A DNA stretch of 64,000 nt, taken from the NCBI GenBank assembly GCA_033439265.1, contig JAVTVX010000017.1:11430001-11494000 (forward strand). Direction: 5' to 3'. Each line of letters starts with the position of its first letter. The first letter of the stretch is position 1. The translations under genes and the position numbers were made by a program. Shown here piece after piece: positions 36,901 through 49,870 of the stretch. The DNA is from Dillenia suffruticosa. Its lineage: Eukaryota > Streptophyta > Magnoliopsida > Dilleniales > Dilleniaceae. The notes below the pieces were generated by a model, which saw only the letters and a program-made list of their open reading frames with translations, ran no database searches and was not told the DNA's origin.

Positions 36901-37370
36901 ATAAGCAAGCGATTTTGCAGATTTTGAGGGATCATTTAGCAAAAGCACAAAATAGAATGAAGTTGAGGGTTGATCAAAATAGAATTGAGAGGGAGTTTGC
37001 AGTAGGAGATTGGGTCTATCTTAAACTCCAACCATACCGACAGCAATCAGTGGAACTTAGGAAACAATTGAAGTTATCTTCCAAGTTCTATGGCCCATTC
37101 CAAGTTATAGATAGGATTGGAAAGGTGGCTTGTAAGTTGCAACTTCCACCAGGCTCAAAGATTCATCCTGTATTTCATGTATCGATACTCAAAAGATAGG
37201 TAGGACCTAAGCAGAAGGTTATGCCTACACTACCTCTCATCGGAATAGATAAACAAGCCTTGGTAAAACCAGAAGCTATCTTGAGGAGACGTGTAGTTTT
37301 GAGGAATAATCGACCTACCACTTAATGGCTAATTCGTTGTTTCCTATCTTTCATCCTTGAGGACAAGGAT
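33994..37370 (+). pseudogene. gypsy pol region: protease, RT, RNase H, integrase, chromodomain-like tail
   Basis: Protease near 34170 with 'VDIGSSSS' where an active site would read D-S/T-G. RT at about 34780-35330 has 'VDYKQLN', 'MPFGLTNAPATFQ' and 'FFDDILIY' (normally Y/F-x-DD); a one-base deletion near 35000 breaks the frame before the conserved 'YHQIR' block. RNase H lies at about 35500-35890. The integrase core at about 36370-36960 keeps its acidic residues in 'NIDFVEGLP', 'MTDRD' and 'TDGQSE', but the HHCC finger is destroyed. After 'HPVFHVS' a degenerate chromodomain-like tail with 'PEAILRRR' and 'EDKDDF' runs to about 37370, pointing to a chromovirus. The integrase segment is open for 287 codons, the best-preserved part. 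Confidence 0.9.
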
Positions 37371-37390
37371 GATTTCAAAGGGGCGGGATA

Positions 37391-37696
37391 TGTTACAAAA
37401 GGTAGAAGAAAGAAGGAACAACAAGTGCTAGGAAGGAAAAATAGACAGAAAGGGAGCAGACTTCAGACTTCCAACTTCCAGAAGCTAACGGCTACTAAAA
37501 TTACTTCAACTAAACACTCCACAAATAACTGGTGTCCTAACTGATGTAACAAATTGTCAACCTACAACAACTGAAATAACATATTTGGTTAGAGTGATCC
37601 AACAATATAAATAGCATGTATGATGACAGAAAGGATAAGGAAAAAAAATGTACCTTTTTCTCTGTCTCTGCTACTCTCTCCCTCTTTCTCTCTCTG

Positions 37697-37728
<32 letters not shown>

Positions 37729-37887
37729 TCTTTTCTCTCTCCTTCTTCTTCTCCTTTGCCTCTTCTCTGCATTTTTATCTTCATTTTCCCATGATCATCA
37801 TTTCCAATACAAGCATCAGACCTTATCTACAGAAGTTGCCGTCAGAAAGAGCTTTATCATTTACTCCACCAACAGGATATTGTAACA
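37391..37887 (+). repeat. 3' LTR of gypsy element
   Basis: 497 bp, starts TGTTACAAAAGG and ends TTGTAACA, with the same domain layout as the 5' LTR and a longer CT tract. It is preceded by the polypurine tract and followed by TATTA. Confidence 0.9.
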
Positions 37888-37959
37888 TATTATTAAACCT
37901 TTTGGTAGATCCATGGTCCATATTTTTCTGAAACAAAACCTTCAAACAAAAAAGAAGTG

Positions 37960-38095
37960 CGGAGGCCTATGGGATATGGTTGATTGGGGCAAGGATTTTA
38001 ATGTAGTGAGGTTCAAAGAACCCACTGATCTCTTTAATGTTTTCCAAGCGGGACCATTGTTTATTGGCAATTGTAATTTGGTAAGAACTTGAGTT
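37960..38095 (+). pseudogene. Possible LINE endonuclease fragment
   Basis: One frame reads 'WDMVDWGKDFNVVRF' and continues to a stop near 38090. In plant L1-type LINEs the endonuclease has 'GGDFNVVRF', so this may be a short LINE remnant. The conserved Gly-Asp is changed to Lys-Asp and no other LINE domain is visible nearby. Weak call. Confidence 0.3.
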
Positions 38096-38099
38096 TAAG

Positions 38100-39153
38100 C
38101 CTTCTGAGGCTACTTTGAGGGCACTGCCACAAGGCCGCAGCTCCTAAAGTAGCAAGGCTCTTCTGTTTGAGGCCTATTACGATGACAACCGGAAGGGAAA
38201 GTTTCTGCGATGTGTGTGTGGCATCGATACTTTAGCAAAGACTTTGGCCATCACCTATTCTGCTGTCCCAAAGTTTGTGACGCATTTTCTTTTCTGCATG
38301 GTAAATATTTTACGACGGACAATTAGTAACAGACACTTTTTCATCACAAATTGTGTTAATATGCAATTTTGCAATACTATTTTATACGATTTTTATCGTA
38401 ATTTAGCATTACAAAAGAATTATTTTTTTATAATGTGTTGGGCATGAGTTTAATATCTCGGGTCCAATATAAAATATGTTAATTGTAAGACGATTAGATT
38501 ATTACATATTTAGAAAAACTTTTAAAATTTATATATTTACACTTTTGCCCCACCTAGCTCCTAGTTTTCTAGTAGGATGACTTGCTCGGTCTTGGCCTCA
38601 ACATTCCTTTTACCTACCCCTTATGTTCCACACCTATGAAGAACTATGTACATTTATTGGAGATTACCCTGTTAGTTCTAATGTTTGGTCTAGCTTAGGC
38701 TGCCTAAACCTTCATAAAGACTTCTTCTCCGATTATGCTATTTCGCAACAAAATTGTCTACAAACTTGTGGCCATGCCCTCTCATATCCGTTTTGACACT
38801 TTTTTTCCTTAATATTTTCTCTACAATCTAGCTTCTCAAAAATAGTATCATTTTTTAACTCTTTCCCCACCTCAACTCCAAGATGTTTTGGATTTAGCTG
38901 TTCATAGATTATATAAGTTCTTTCTTCTTTCCAAAATCAGCTAATCCTTTAACTCCAAACACTTTGTCTTGGTTAAAAGGAAGCCTTTCTCATTTAGGTT
39001 GGAGCCGCTTAAACAAAGATAGATCCTTCTTAGGCAACCGTGGTGCAGCCGTGTAGGAGGCCTTATGACGGACCATAATGGAAGATAGGTAATTGGGTTT
39101 TCTTGTAATGTTGGTCGATACTCATTTACACTTACAAGACTGTAGTTCATGAG
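38100..39153. other. Intergenic sequence, decayed repeat material
   Basis: No supported gene. From about 38630 to 38770 one + frame is open and balanced ('YEELCTFIGDYPV...'). It faintly recalls plant transposon-derived mobile-domain proteins, but there is no diagnostic motif. Confidence 0.35.
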
Positions 39154-42100
39154 ATGTTAGATTTATTTTATATTGCGGAAGCGTGGAAAAAATCACAAAA
39201 AATAAATAAATCGGATTTTCCAGATAGTATCTCGATGCGCTGTTTTCCAAAAATCTAAATCATGAACATTCTCGAACAAATTGTACGGCTGAGAAGATGA
39301 CCACGAAAAACGAACTATCATTACAATTTCATGATGTCTCAACCCACAATTCGGTGAACCACAAACAATACGAAAAAAATTCTTTATTCAACATTTTCTC
39401 AATACTTTCATTATTTTTTTTTACAGAAGAATGTGCATCTTTCAAAAATATGTCTTAATCTCTTTTTTTCAGCCAATGTGTAGGGAATTTGTTTTTCCTT
39501 TTTCCCAAAGAGAATTCAATCACTCACGTAAGGTAAGATATTACATGATATAGGAGAGAGAAAAAGAGATTTTAGGAGAAGTTTTTGTGATTTGAGGATA
39601 ATGGATTAACTATCCATTATTTTCCAATTAAGATTTAAATAAATTTAAATCATTTTGCCCCTTTTCTTGTGATAAATAAAAAATCTCATGGATATATTTT
39701 ACTGGCATCTCCTACTTGTACATGAAAACATTTTATATCCATCACAAGATCATAATTCATGTGATCTTTCACATCACGCTACTGGATTTTCATGCAGGGA
39801 TAGGAGCCGTGAGACCGGTGAGTACACCTGCAATCAAAAAATTCTTGATGCATCTTTTAGAATGACTGAGAAGTCACCGTTAGTATCAAATAACTCATTA
39901 TACCCCAAACTCAACACATTACATCTATCGAATCACTTTTCTCATAGAAAATGATCATCAATCGTTACTCGACTGTATATTCACTATTATATTTGAATCC
40001 CAACATGGATAAATATAATAGGCAGACCAGTGAATATAACACAACAACGTGATATCGATTGGTTTTCCTTTTCCCTATTAGAATCTATCGATTTCAATTC
40101 AATTGTTTTTCTAAACTTGCCCCGTAGGCCTCACTATCTCCCATACCATTGGTAAGCAGACTAAACTAATATACATTGAGCCAAAAATTCAAAAAACAAC
40201 CATAAGTGATAAGGGTACAATTAAGCCCATCTAAGGGGTCTTGAGTCACATCGTGGGGTGGGGATCAAGATTATATCATCGTCTCATATAATAGTTCCAA
40301 CTATCCCATAGTCGATTTATCATATGTGGTATGAAACGCGTGTCAAAGTGTTATTTCCTAATTTCTCAAAAAAATAACATATGTCAGATTTCTCTAACAC
40401 CGTGTATGTATGAAACTTAGTCTACATATAAGACTTTACTCAAAGAAAAGAATATCTCATAAATGATATTACTAGATGCAAATGATATCTGAGATCTCAA
40501 AACTGATTACTTACAAGCAATACGGACGTGGGTGTGTTCATGTCGGTCATATCGCATATGACTTCATTTTGAATATGTATCAGAGTGATTTATATTCTAA
40601 TAGGGTCACTCTCAAAATCTCTTACATCTAGAAATCGTCTCATTTCCACTCACTTAGAGCTGGAAGTGGTCATTCGTGTAAGAGAGTCGACCACATCTGT
40701 CTGATATATCCTTTTATTACATTATGTTTAAAAAATATGATAATAAATAAGTACAATAAATAAATTAGTTCAAAATATAACTGAATAATACACATATATC
40801 ATATATAATAAATATCAAAACATCAATCTGGTATGTAATGAAAAATGTTAAAATACATGTAAACCCAATGACTATCTTTATCTTACAAAAAAATCTCTCG
40901 TAATGGGTTTTGCGAAGGTGTCAGCCACCATACTATGTATGAAAATATACTTGATCGTTACTTTACCCTTCCCGATAATGTTTCTCATAAAATTGTATCT
41001 AGTATCAATATATTTGATCCTACAATGATACTTAGGTGCCTTAGATATAGCCAATAGCGATCTGATTATCATAATAAATCATCACTGACCTCTTATTATC
41101 TGTTAAAATCCTTAAGTCATCCAGAAATCTTCGAAGTCAAAAACTCTCATGAATTTCTATTGAATATGCTACAAACTTAGTCTCCATCGTAGATAAAGAT
41201 ACACATATTTGTTTTTTGCTGCTTTAAAATATGACACTGTTATTGTGCAAGAAAACAAAATATGATGTCAATTTTCATTCATCAAAATCGCTGCCCCATT
41301 CAATATATGAATACCCAATGAGACACTAATCACTTCCTCAATAACACAATGAGAGATTCGTAATTTTCGTGAAATATCTCAGAATCCTTTTTACTATTTT
41401 CTAGTAACCTCTTTTAGTATTCGATTGATATTTATTCACCAGACTGATTGCAAAACAAGTGTATAGTCGTGTACACAATATCACGTATATCAGGCTACCT
41501 ACTACATTGGTACAAGAGATTTTAGTCATCTCCTTAATTTTTTCCTGAGTTTTAGGACATATATCAAAACTTAAACCTTTACCTTTAGTGATGAAAGTAT
41601 TTATAGAATTGCAATCGCCCATCCTGTAGCGCTTGAGAATCCTTTTGATGTACGACTTTTGTGAAAGAGCCAACACCCGTTTCAAATGATCCCTCTAAAT
41701 CCAAACTTTGATAATGAACTCTGCCTCACCCATGTCATTCATATGAAAACTCGACGATAACTATGTTTTGATGGTTATCAGATATCCCTGTTGTTCCTAC
41801 TCAACAAATATTATCCACATATAAGGATATGATCACAGAGGAGTTAATAAAATATATTAAACACATACAATGATCCTCCTCAATCATTACGAAACCATAA
41901 TATATCACCTCTTCATGAAATCTTAGATACCATTGCTTGGATGATTGCTTGTGACCATATATCGACTTTCAAAATCGACAAACTATCTCTTCTTGACCCA
42001 TAGGAACAAAACCAGATGGCTTTATCCAAACTTCTATTTAGGAAATAGTTTTGATATCTATTTGATATATAATTCTAAATCCATATTTACGACAATCGCT

Positions 42101-43470
42101 AAAAATAAACGACTCGAGATAAATTTGACTGTAGGGGAGAAAGTCTCCTCGTCGTCAACACCTTTCAGCCGAGTGTAACCTTTCATTACCAGATAAGACT
42201 TATACCTCTCCACTGATCCGTCAATTTTTCTCTTGATTTTGAGAACCCACTCGTTCTCAATGGTATGCAAATTAACTAAATCTGAGACCTCATTGATTTT
42301 CATAGACTCCAACTCCTCTTCTATGGTCTTCAACCAATGGACCTTCGTAGGACCTTCAAGAGCCTCCTAGACTGTTTCGGGCTTTTTATCCTTTCCAGGA
42401 GTCACAATGAGGGGTCTCACCTGGGAAATGACATTTAGATACGTATTCTCGATTGCTCCTACCAGGAGGGGTAACCTCTTCACCTTTGTAGGGATCACTT
42501 CTATTAGAACCAAAATCCATAATGGGTTCTTAGGTCCTGTCACGATACTCAATTTTAGTGACAATGTCATTTGTATGCTTACCTAAAAACACGTACCCTT
42601 AGAGTGTTCTGAATATCTTATATATCCTTTCTTGCGGGTCTAACTTGCCATATGGATGCAATGAATCATAAACATATGCGACATATCCCCATGGCTTCAA
42701 GTGGTTGACGTTAGATTGCCTCCATATCCAAAGCTCATACGGGGTACTGATTCCAGACCTTGATGGGATATGGTTGAGCATGTAGGATATAGTCAATAAA
42801 GCATTGATCTGCGCTATCTAGATATCACCACATCCAACAAACTCCTATTTTTTCTCTCGGCAACTCCATTCTGTTGAGTAGTAGTAGGAATAGTCAACTA
42901 TATCGTAATACCCTTCTTGAAATAAAACTTTTTGAATTGTTCAGCCAATTAAATACTTGTACACCCGATCGGTTTTGAGAGTTTTCACACTTAAATTTAA
43001 CTGATTTTCAATTTCGTTAATAAACCTCCTAAAGTATTTCAATGCCTTAGACTAGTACAAGATCAGATAGATATAACCAAAATATATGTAATTGTCTAGA
43101 AACGTAACAAAATACACAGTTCAATTTTGAGTTCTAATGTTCATAAGGCTACGATATCAGAATTGACCATTTGCAATAGAGTCCCAGCGTTCATTATCTT
43201 ACCAAATGGTTTTCTCATGGCTTTGTTAGGCAAAACTCACATACAGGCAACTCAACATTGATTAGCATGCCCAACAAACCACTCGCAGCTAATCATTTCT
43301 TGCCCTATGTGTCCAAATCTACTACGCCATACATTTACATTATCATCAATACAATCAAATATAAAGGCAATAAAAGAGAAACATGAATCGCCATTAACGA
43401 AATAGCATCCGGTGTATACAATCTAATATGGATAAAACCATAATAAATCAAAGAATTGTCATAGTGCAAC
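39154..43470 (-). mobile_element. Ty1/copia retrotransposon, decayed, minus strand
   Basis: Fragments of a copia polyprotein lie in consistent order on minus from about 43330 (GAG-pre-integrase) to 40878 (RNase H end). The 3' LTR probably occupies part of 39154-40800; the outer edge begins TGTTAGATTTATT on +, with the 'TTGCGGAAGCG' word often seen at copia LTR ends. I could not find a matching 5' LTR or a target duplication, so the outer limits are tentative. Confidence 0.7.
40878..43340 (-). pseudogene. copia polyprotein remnants
   Basis: On minus, from 5': a GAG-pre-integrase pattern 'RFGHIGQEM' near 43320-43250, an integrase C-terminal piece 'LNHIPSRSG..PYELW' (42599-42796), RT start 'NEWVLKIKRKIDGSVERYKSYLVMKGYT' in part (42058-42333), RT end 'KSYIKRILKRY' and 'VGSLIYVI' (41401-41685), and an RNase H tail 'KYIDTRYNF' with 'MVADTFAKP' (40878-41072). 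The order integrase before RT identifies Ty1/copia. Stops and frameshifts break every segment. The catalytic Y-x-DD block of RT is not intact. Confidence 0.85.
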
Positions 43471-44769
43471 CTCGGGAAAAAAATTCTAATGTTAGAATTT
43501 TTCTTAAACAACATTATACATAAATAAGTGCAGAGTGCTCGAAACCAAGAAAATTTTGTAGTTTGGGTAATAATCGGGGAGTTCAGTAACGGCGTCTGAG
43601 CCCTTTGACTGTGACTCCATTATTAAATTTGGGTCAAAATGACTAAATAACCAATGAGAACTTAAAGGGACCTATTAGAACTGGACCCATTAATATAAAT
43701 ATGAGGTCAAAAGAGCCAAAAATCTAACTCCCTCATTCCCTCACACTCCGTCGCGTCTCTCTCTCACCTTTTTCATCTCTCCCTTGCCACTTTCTCTCTT
43801 AAAAATTTTCAAACAACATCAAACCCAAAAACCTAACACTTTTAAACCCTAAACCCACCTTTGGGATCAAGGTTTTTGTTGGAGTAAAGTTAAGGTTTGG
43901 AGTGGTTCGACTTGGGACGAAACTGGTGAATCGAATCTAAGGCAATCCTCTTCTCTCAACAAGGTTTAAGTCATTCTTACACAAGTGTGAAATTTTGTAT
44001 AGAGATTTGAATGGTTGAAGTTAGGGTTTGAAGAGAGAGAAATCTAAGATTTATAAATAATTGAGATTTGGATAAATTGAAGTTAGAAATCATTTATAAA
44101 TGCAAATATGGTGAATTTGAAGAGGTTAGAACTTAGTCTGGTTGATGTTAGAAGTTTAGGGTTTATGTTAAATTGGGAAAAATTAATAAACCTTAGTTTT
44201 ACGAATGGTTAAGTGATTAAATTGTGTTGAATGCCTTAAGTTAAGGCATTCGGAATCTAATTTATAGTTTGACTTTGAATTGGAAGTGAATTTAGAGTAA
44301 TTACCCTCTTACGAGGTGATTCGACGAACCTTTGTGTTTAAATGAGAATATTTTACTCAAATGTTTCAAAAATTAATTTATAAATGTGGTTATATATGTT
44401 TTGCGAATCGTGGATTGTCCAAAGTATGATTTATACGTTACGATGACTTGATTCATCTTCTTAATGAAATTTGCGCATGGTTGGTTTGTTATATGAATGA
44501 GAATAGATGAAATTATGGAGTATTAAAATAAATGTTGAAATGTCATGGCACGGGAGTAGAACTAAACTTGATGCATGATGAGTTGGGTGTAACGATCCCT
44601 TTTAAACAACTATAGTCTAGTCTATCACGAGCTGATTATTGGAACGGTGTGAATTTGATGATTAATAACTTGACTTGGGGAGAGGTAAGAGTAGAAGAAC
44701 AAATTTCTCACAAGTTTCCACCTTAATGGGACACCAAGCTTGCACCTCTTTGTAATCCCATGGCCAATA
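43471..44769. other. Intergenic, possible old LTR remnant
   Basis: No gene. The stretch from about 43650, with CT-rich tracts and 'AACCCTAAACCC', reads like the 3' part of a gypsy LTR and leader, but no boundaries could be fixed. Confidence 0.35.
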
Positions 44770-44774
44770 CCAAG

Positions 44775-47700
44775 TGTCATGCCCTGATCCTCGATCCAAG
44801 GCGTGAGAAGCTGCCACACTATCCCAGATGCTGAGATTAAATTCCCAACCATCAACAAACAAACGAACAGAACCTCCCCATAAATCAGATATCCATCCTA
44901 TATCAAAATCCTATCAATCAATAACATGTCAATGTATAAAACCTAACCTGGCAAATCATCAACACAACCAACCAATCCACATCTCTATCAACATCCTAAA
45001 ATAACATAAGGCTAATCCAGTCCTATCCACGACCTCTACTGCCATGCCCCCATCAAAGACATGAACAGTAGCCAGTCACCCATCCTGTGATTTAGAGGTG
45101 GCATCGAGCGAACCTAATAGACAATCCTAGACATGACGCGTTTTCCAAGGTGATTGAACACAATAGTACAATCATGTCTCAATGCAATATAATGAAATGA
45201 GAGTTACAATAATATGTACAATTCTTTACATACAGTCATCCATTTTATACACATGTACAATGGTCTATCTACAATCCCAAATATACAAATATACACACAC
45301 ACACACATATATATATATATATCATCCTATATCTTTAAATACAATGCTGCGGAAGAATGGTTAACAACATACCGAGGTCCAATGTCTCCAACAAAGCCTC
45401 GTGCGCTACTATATCGTAACGCGTCCCACTATAGTTATCTCTGTGGAACAGAAAGTGAGAGGTGAGTATTATGGAGAATACTTAGTGAGTGAGAGGGTAT
45501 ATATAAGTGTGTTCAATGTGTTGGTGAAAAATGGAGTGTCAAAATGATTCAATAAATTTACAACTCTGCATAATGTATGAAAACAGTGCATAATGAACAA
45601 TTCATTATGAATCATTCTTTTTCATACATTTCAAATACATATGCATCCATATCAACCGAATCACACAAGTATAGAGAATGCCAAAATCAGTTCCTGGCAA
45701 AGGTCGACCACGACCAATGAGAAGCGCATCGAGGGTTTTTATATTCAAAGTTAGAAAATGCTCTCTACCTCGACGTTTGCGACGGACCTCATCAGGTACT
45801 AGACTAGGTCGTTATCTAGTCCTCCCCCTTTCGAGTTCAACCCAACTAGTACCGTATCGAGTCCCAATATCATATGCGACGTTTGGGGATACCTCCTGTA
45901 GAAGCGTATCTGGACACAATGGGTGCCTCTGCAAACGCCCTTTGTAGCTACGGCATACCCAACTCATGGACGTATCTCATAAATTATATCATCATGGCAT
46001 GCATAAAGGCCCTCGGCCGATAACATAATATCATCATAATGTACGTACCATGTCAGCATTTATCAATCCATATCAAACACTTCTCATAATTGATTTCATA
46101 AAATCATATGCATATCGATGCAACGGCACGTTTTTCATTTCGCAAATCATTTGGATGCATGTTTCATAATAAAATCATGTTGTGGACACTCCAAGGATTC
46201 ACAAAATATTTCACAAATCCATTCCAAAAATCATAACACATGATCATAATTCATGCTTGCATTGAAAAGCATTTAAAAACATGTTGTTATGCATTGAACA
46301 CATAATATAATAAATCTCATTCACAGTATGCGGGAGGGTACGCCACTTCTGGCACGAATCTCGAGACACAAAAAAAAATACTTTTCTTAATATCACCAGC
46401 AAAGCTCTATAAACACAATGTAGAATATGTGTCACTTAAGAGGTCATATGATGCGTATATAATAACGTAAATGTGGTTGCTAGTTATAGGCAAAACTATG
46501 ATTTTCAAGTTCTATTCTTGCGCAATTTTAGGGAATTGACCATAAGTTCCTCAACCGGGGTCGGAATTGGGAAATTTCTATTTCTATGGTTGACTCACAT
46601 AAAAACACTCACTTTTCATGTTGAACTTATCTCCAAAATCTCGGTGGAAGATTTCTTAAAGTCACATTTTCAAACCAATCTAAACCTCACTCTCCATTCT
46701 GTCCTGTTTTAGTAAATTTCCCCTATCTCACAATCATTCATGCAAAGACTCTAATTTTTGACTATGTAGTAGTCAATACACAAGGTTACAACTTCTTAGT
46801 TGGGCACTTTCTCAGATTCCTAGTGCAAGTCCCTGAAATAACAACATTTTGCCCACATTATATTTTAAAAGTCTGTTCTGACTAATTTTTAACACAACCA
46901 TTACAACGTTTAACACATAACTCCAAATTATCTAAAATTGTTACTGTACCTAGACAACACATAACCTTACATTTTTAATGTTTTTGGTTTCTTCCAATTA
47001 TGCCTAGAAGGGGTCAGAAATTGGCCACCAAATCTCTATTCAGTTTTGGCAAAGAAACAGAATTGTTTCTGTACAGTTTTGGAAGATTTTGTATAACGCT
47101 TGATTTCCTTGGCCAAATTGGCTGAATGGTTCACAGTAGGTGGATAAGAGGGAGATCTACAACTTTTCTTCTTTGAGATCTTGCAAACAAGGGCTGGAAG
47201 GGTCGTGCAATGCTACTATTTTTAGTGTTGGAAAATAGATGACCCTCTGATGAGTTTCAATAGAATGGCTGTAACTTTTGACACAGGGATCGGATTGAGG
47301 TGATCCTTGCCTTGTTGGAAAGCTAAGACATGGGTCTACAATGCTTTCAACTAGCCCAAGATCTGAATCTATCAGGAAGGGGCTTGAAAACTTAGATTAG
47401 TGTTACCGCCGAAATCAGGATAAAATGCAGGATTGAACAGAGAATTAGTGCAGAATACCAAACTTTGAAAACTCATATAAAATCCATCTTTATTCAGAAT
47501 GCAATGATTCTTTTCTCATTTTAAAACTATGAATGTCTTGTTTCTTGTATATAAATTTCACATAATTTGCCCAAGTGAAGAAAATTCAGTAGTTAAAGCA
47601 CTACAACCAGTTCAGAATATCTAGATTTCAGAATTTTTAGTTTCCTTCCTTGACTTCAGATTTCGGCCATCCTAGTTCCCTAAGCAAACCTCCTCATTTT

Positions 47701-49220
47701 GACCCCAAATTAAGATATGTTATGCTATGGAGTATGGAGGGCCTCATACCTGAAGATCGACAGATGGGCTTGAAGCAAAACCTGGATCTCTCCTCTTGAA
47801 CTCTTGGCTATCCCTTTGTTCTTCACAAAGCAATCCTTCTCCGTTGGCCTTGATTTTTGGATATGTTGTTCTAGGGTTCAAGAGGGATGGATTTATGTAA
47901 AAATATTGAAGATTGGTTGAAGGAATCAAGCCTCCCTTCAAGGAATGGCTCACGGCTGTGGAGGAAGACTAGAGAGTATTTGTGTTCTTGCCTTTTTGCT
48001 TGGACATTGAAGTGTCTGGAAGGAGAAGGAAAGGTTAAGTGTTTTTAGCTTTGTAAAGATTTTTCCCCAATAAATCCTAGCCATCCAATATTTGTGAGGT
48101 GAATTCCTAGATCTAGGATTATTTGGCCACACAAGAAAAACCCATTTTTAAGTCAATTTCTAACCCTAATTAAGTTTAATTAACTTAATTTTAGTTGGAT
48201 TTAACCATTGTTAATTAACTAGGGTTAGTTTCTTCCAATCATTTAGTACCACTTGTCAAGACCACGCAAAGTCCTATACAGTGGATTCACACATTCCAAT
48301 AAAGTGATTGCACATACTTCAAGAGCATTAAATGCTTGTCCTTTGTACTTATCCACTCATTGACTCGCGATCCAAGACCGGTCAAAGTTACTATTCATCT
48401 CAAAAAGTTTTAAAATCACACACAGGACCTAGGTTTTCATGCTGAGTCCAATGTCACTGGTTTTGTGTAAATCTGATATCGTTTGGTCACCCAAATGTCA
48501 TTCTGAGTGAACGAAATCTACGATCGATCAAAATTTGACCTCGACCTCAAAACGCGCAGAATCTCATTATGGATTCCGTTTTACATGTAGATTTCAAAAA
48601 TATAGGTCTTGTGTGGAAACGAAACCATTTGCTCGGTCAAATTTTGATTTGGCCCTCAATTTTTGGTCTTAAGCATTCACTTTTAAAGTGAATTTAGCAT
48701 GTATAAATCACACGGCGTCAATTTTGCAAGCGTGGATTTCATTTTGGCTCGGTAGGATAAATTCCAATCCTACCAGGCGAGTTTTGACAAATTTCTCAAA
48801 ATCTCATTTTGACATGTGAAAATCATTAGTTAACCTAAATTTGGCTTCTTACCAAAATTTCAACAATTTCGCACGCGTAGATTTTGATTTGTCTCGGTAG
48901 GAGTTTATTTCTCACCCCTCGACGAGTAGTTATCGAACACTCCCGAGCAAACGATGTGACTTTGCCCAAATTCAAGTTTTATTACCTTTTTAGGATGATT
49001 TTGCACATGTAATTTCATTGGACTCGAAATCACACGTGTAAATTTCAAGATGCTCAGGAAGGGTCCCTTTTTAGTCCCCCGGGGCCATGCCCAAAATTCT
49101 TCTAAGACATTTTGGTTCGGAAAAATTTTTGAGTGATTTTTCTCTATGTGAAAATGAAAATAAATCATATATGAGATAATGAGGAATACAATATACAGTA
49201 CACCGAGTGTCAGTGTTACA
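44775..49220 (-). mobile_element. Solo LTR, 4446 bp, probably Tekay-like gypsy
   Basis: Bounded by the perfect 5-bp target duplication CCAAG at 44770-44774 and 49221-49225. The + strand edge reads TGTCATGCCC and the other edge AGTGTTACA, giving the canonical TG...CA. Read on minus, it starts TGTAACACT and ends GGGCATGACA, the style of Tekay/Del LTRs. There is no primer site, polypurine tract or coding domain inside, so it is a solo LTR left by recombination between the two LTRs. Open frames within it are incidental. A compound AC/AT microsatellite lies at about 45291-45322. Confidence 0.8.
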
Positions 49221-49796
49221 CCAAGGGTGGAGGAAAAATAAAAGAAAGAAAGAAAGAAATAAATAAAAATATTTGAAAATAATGTGAATGAAAAATCCTG
49301 TTAGTAGTTCTTTAACCAAACGTTCGGCCAAGCATTGGTGGGAAATTTGTTTGGCATCCCTATAATTTTTATGAAATCAAAGAATTTTTCATTGAATTGT
49401 AAAATTGAGTCATAGTTAGATATTTAGCATTTGATAAAAAAAAAAGATTTGAAATTCAAAATGTGGTTGTTTGGAATAGGGGTGTTCATTATTCGGTTAA
49501 ACCATTCACCCACCCAAATCATTAGAAATTTAGGTCATTGGGTTCGGGTTAATAAAAATTGGACCGAATGCTTCCATCGAATAAAAATTCAGGTTAATGG
49601 TTCAGGTTGAAAAATAAAGATTTTTGTTTGGGCCTCATCGAAACCTGATTAATATAAAACATAAAATATCTGATTAAAAAAATAAAGATTTTCACTTTTG
49701 GAATAAAAACATAAAACTAGCCTCTCTTCACAGTTACTTCACGCACACTGCCACTTCTCCTTTCGTTCCCTAAAATGTCAATCCTTACAGCTTGAA

Positions 49797-49870
49797 TTGA
49801 GAGAGAGAGAGAGAGAGAGAAGAAGAAGAAGAAGAAGAAGAAGAAGAAGAAGAAGAAGAAGAAGAAGAAA
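49797..49870 (+). repeat. (GA)n(GAA)n compound microsatellite in hAT-3
   Basis: About 11 GA dinucleotides followed by about 16 AGA/GAA trinucleotides, inside the 5' non-coding part of hAT-3. Confidence 0.95.

Larger units (their letters stand above)
32374..37887 (+). mobile_element. Ty3/gypsy chromovirus-like LTR retrotransposon, decayed full-length
   Basis: A 5514-bp element with LTRs at 32374-32871 and 37391-37887, flanked by GATTA on the left and TATTA on the right (a 5-bp duplication with one change). The LTRs begin (T/C)GTTACAA and end TTGTAACA. The tRNA-iMet primer site TGGTATCAGA begins at 32876, and a purine-rich tract 'AAAGGGGCGGGATA' ends at 37390. Order is gag, protease, reverse transcriptase, RNase H, integrase (Ty3 order). 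Every domain carries stops or frameshifts, so the copy is non-autonomous. Confidence 0.95.

Noticed and set aside
45678-45947. 89-codon Arg/Ser-rich frame on +
   Set aside because: It lies inside the solo LTR and has no relatives that I can recognise. LTRs often contain such incidental frames.
44589-49220. Alternative LTR start at TGTAACGATCC (44590), pairing with GTTACA at 49220
   Set aside because: The ends would form a 6-base inverted repeat, but the flanks (TTGGG and CCAAG) do not match. The start at 44775 gives a perfect CCAAG duplication.
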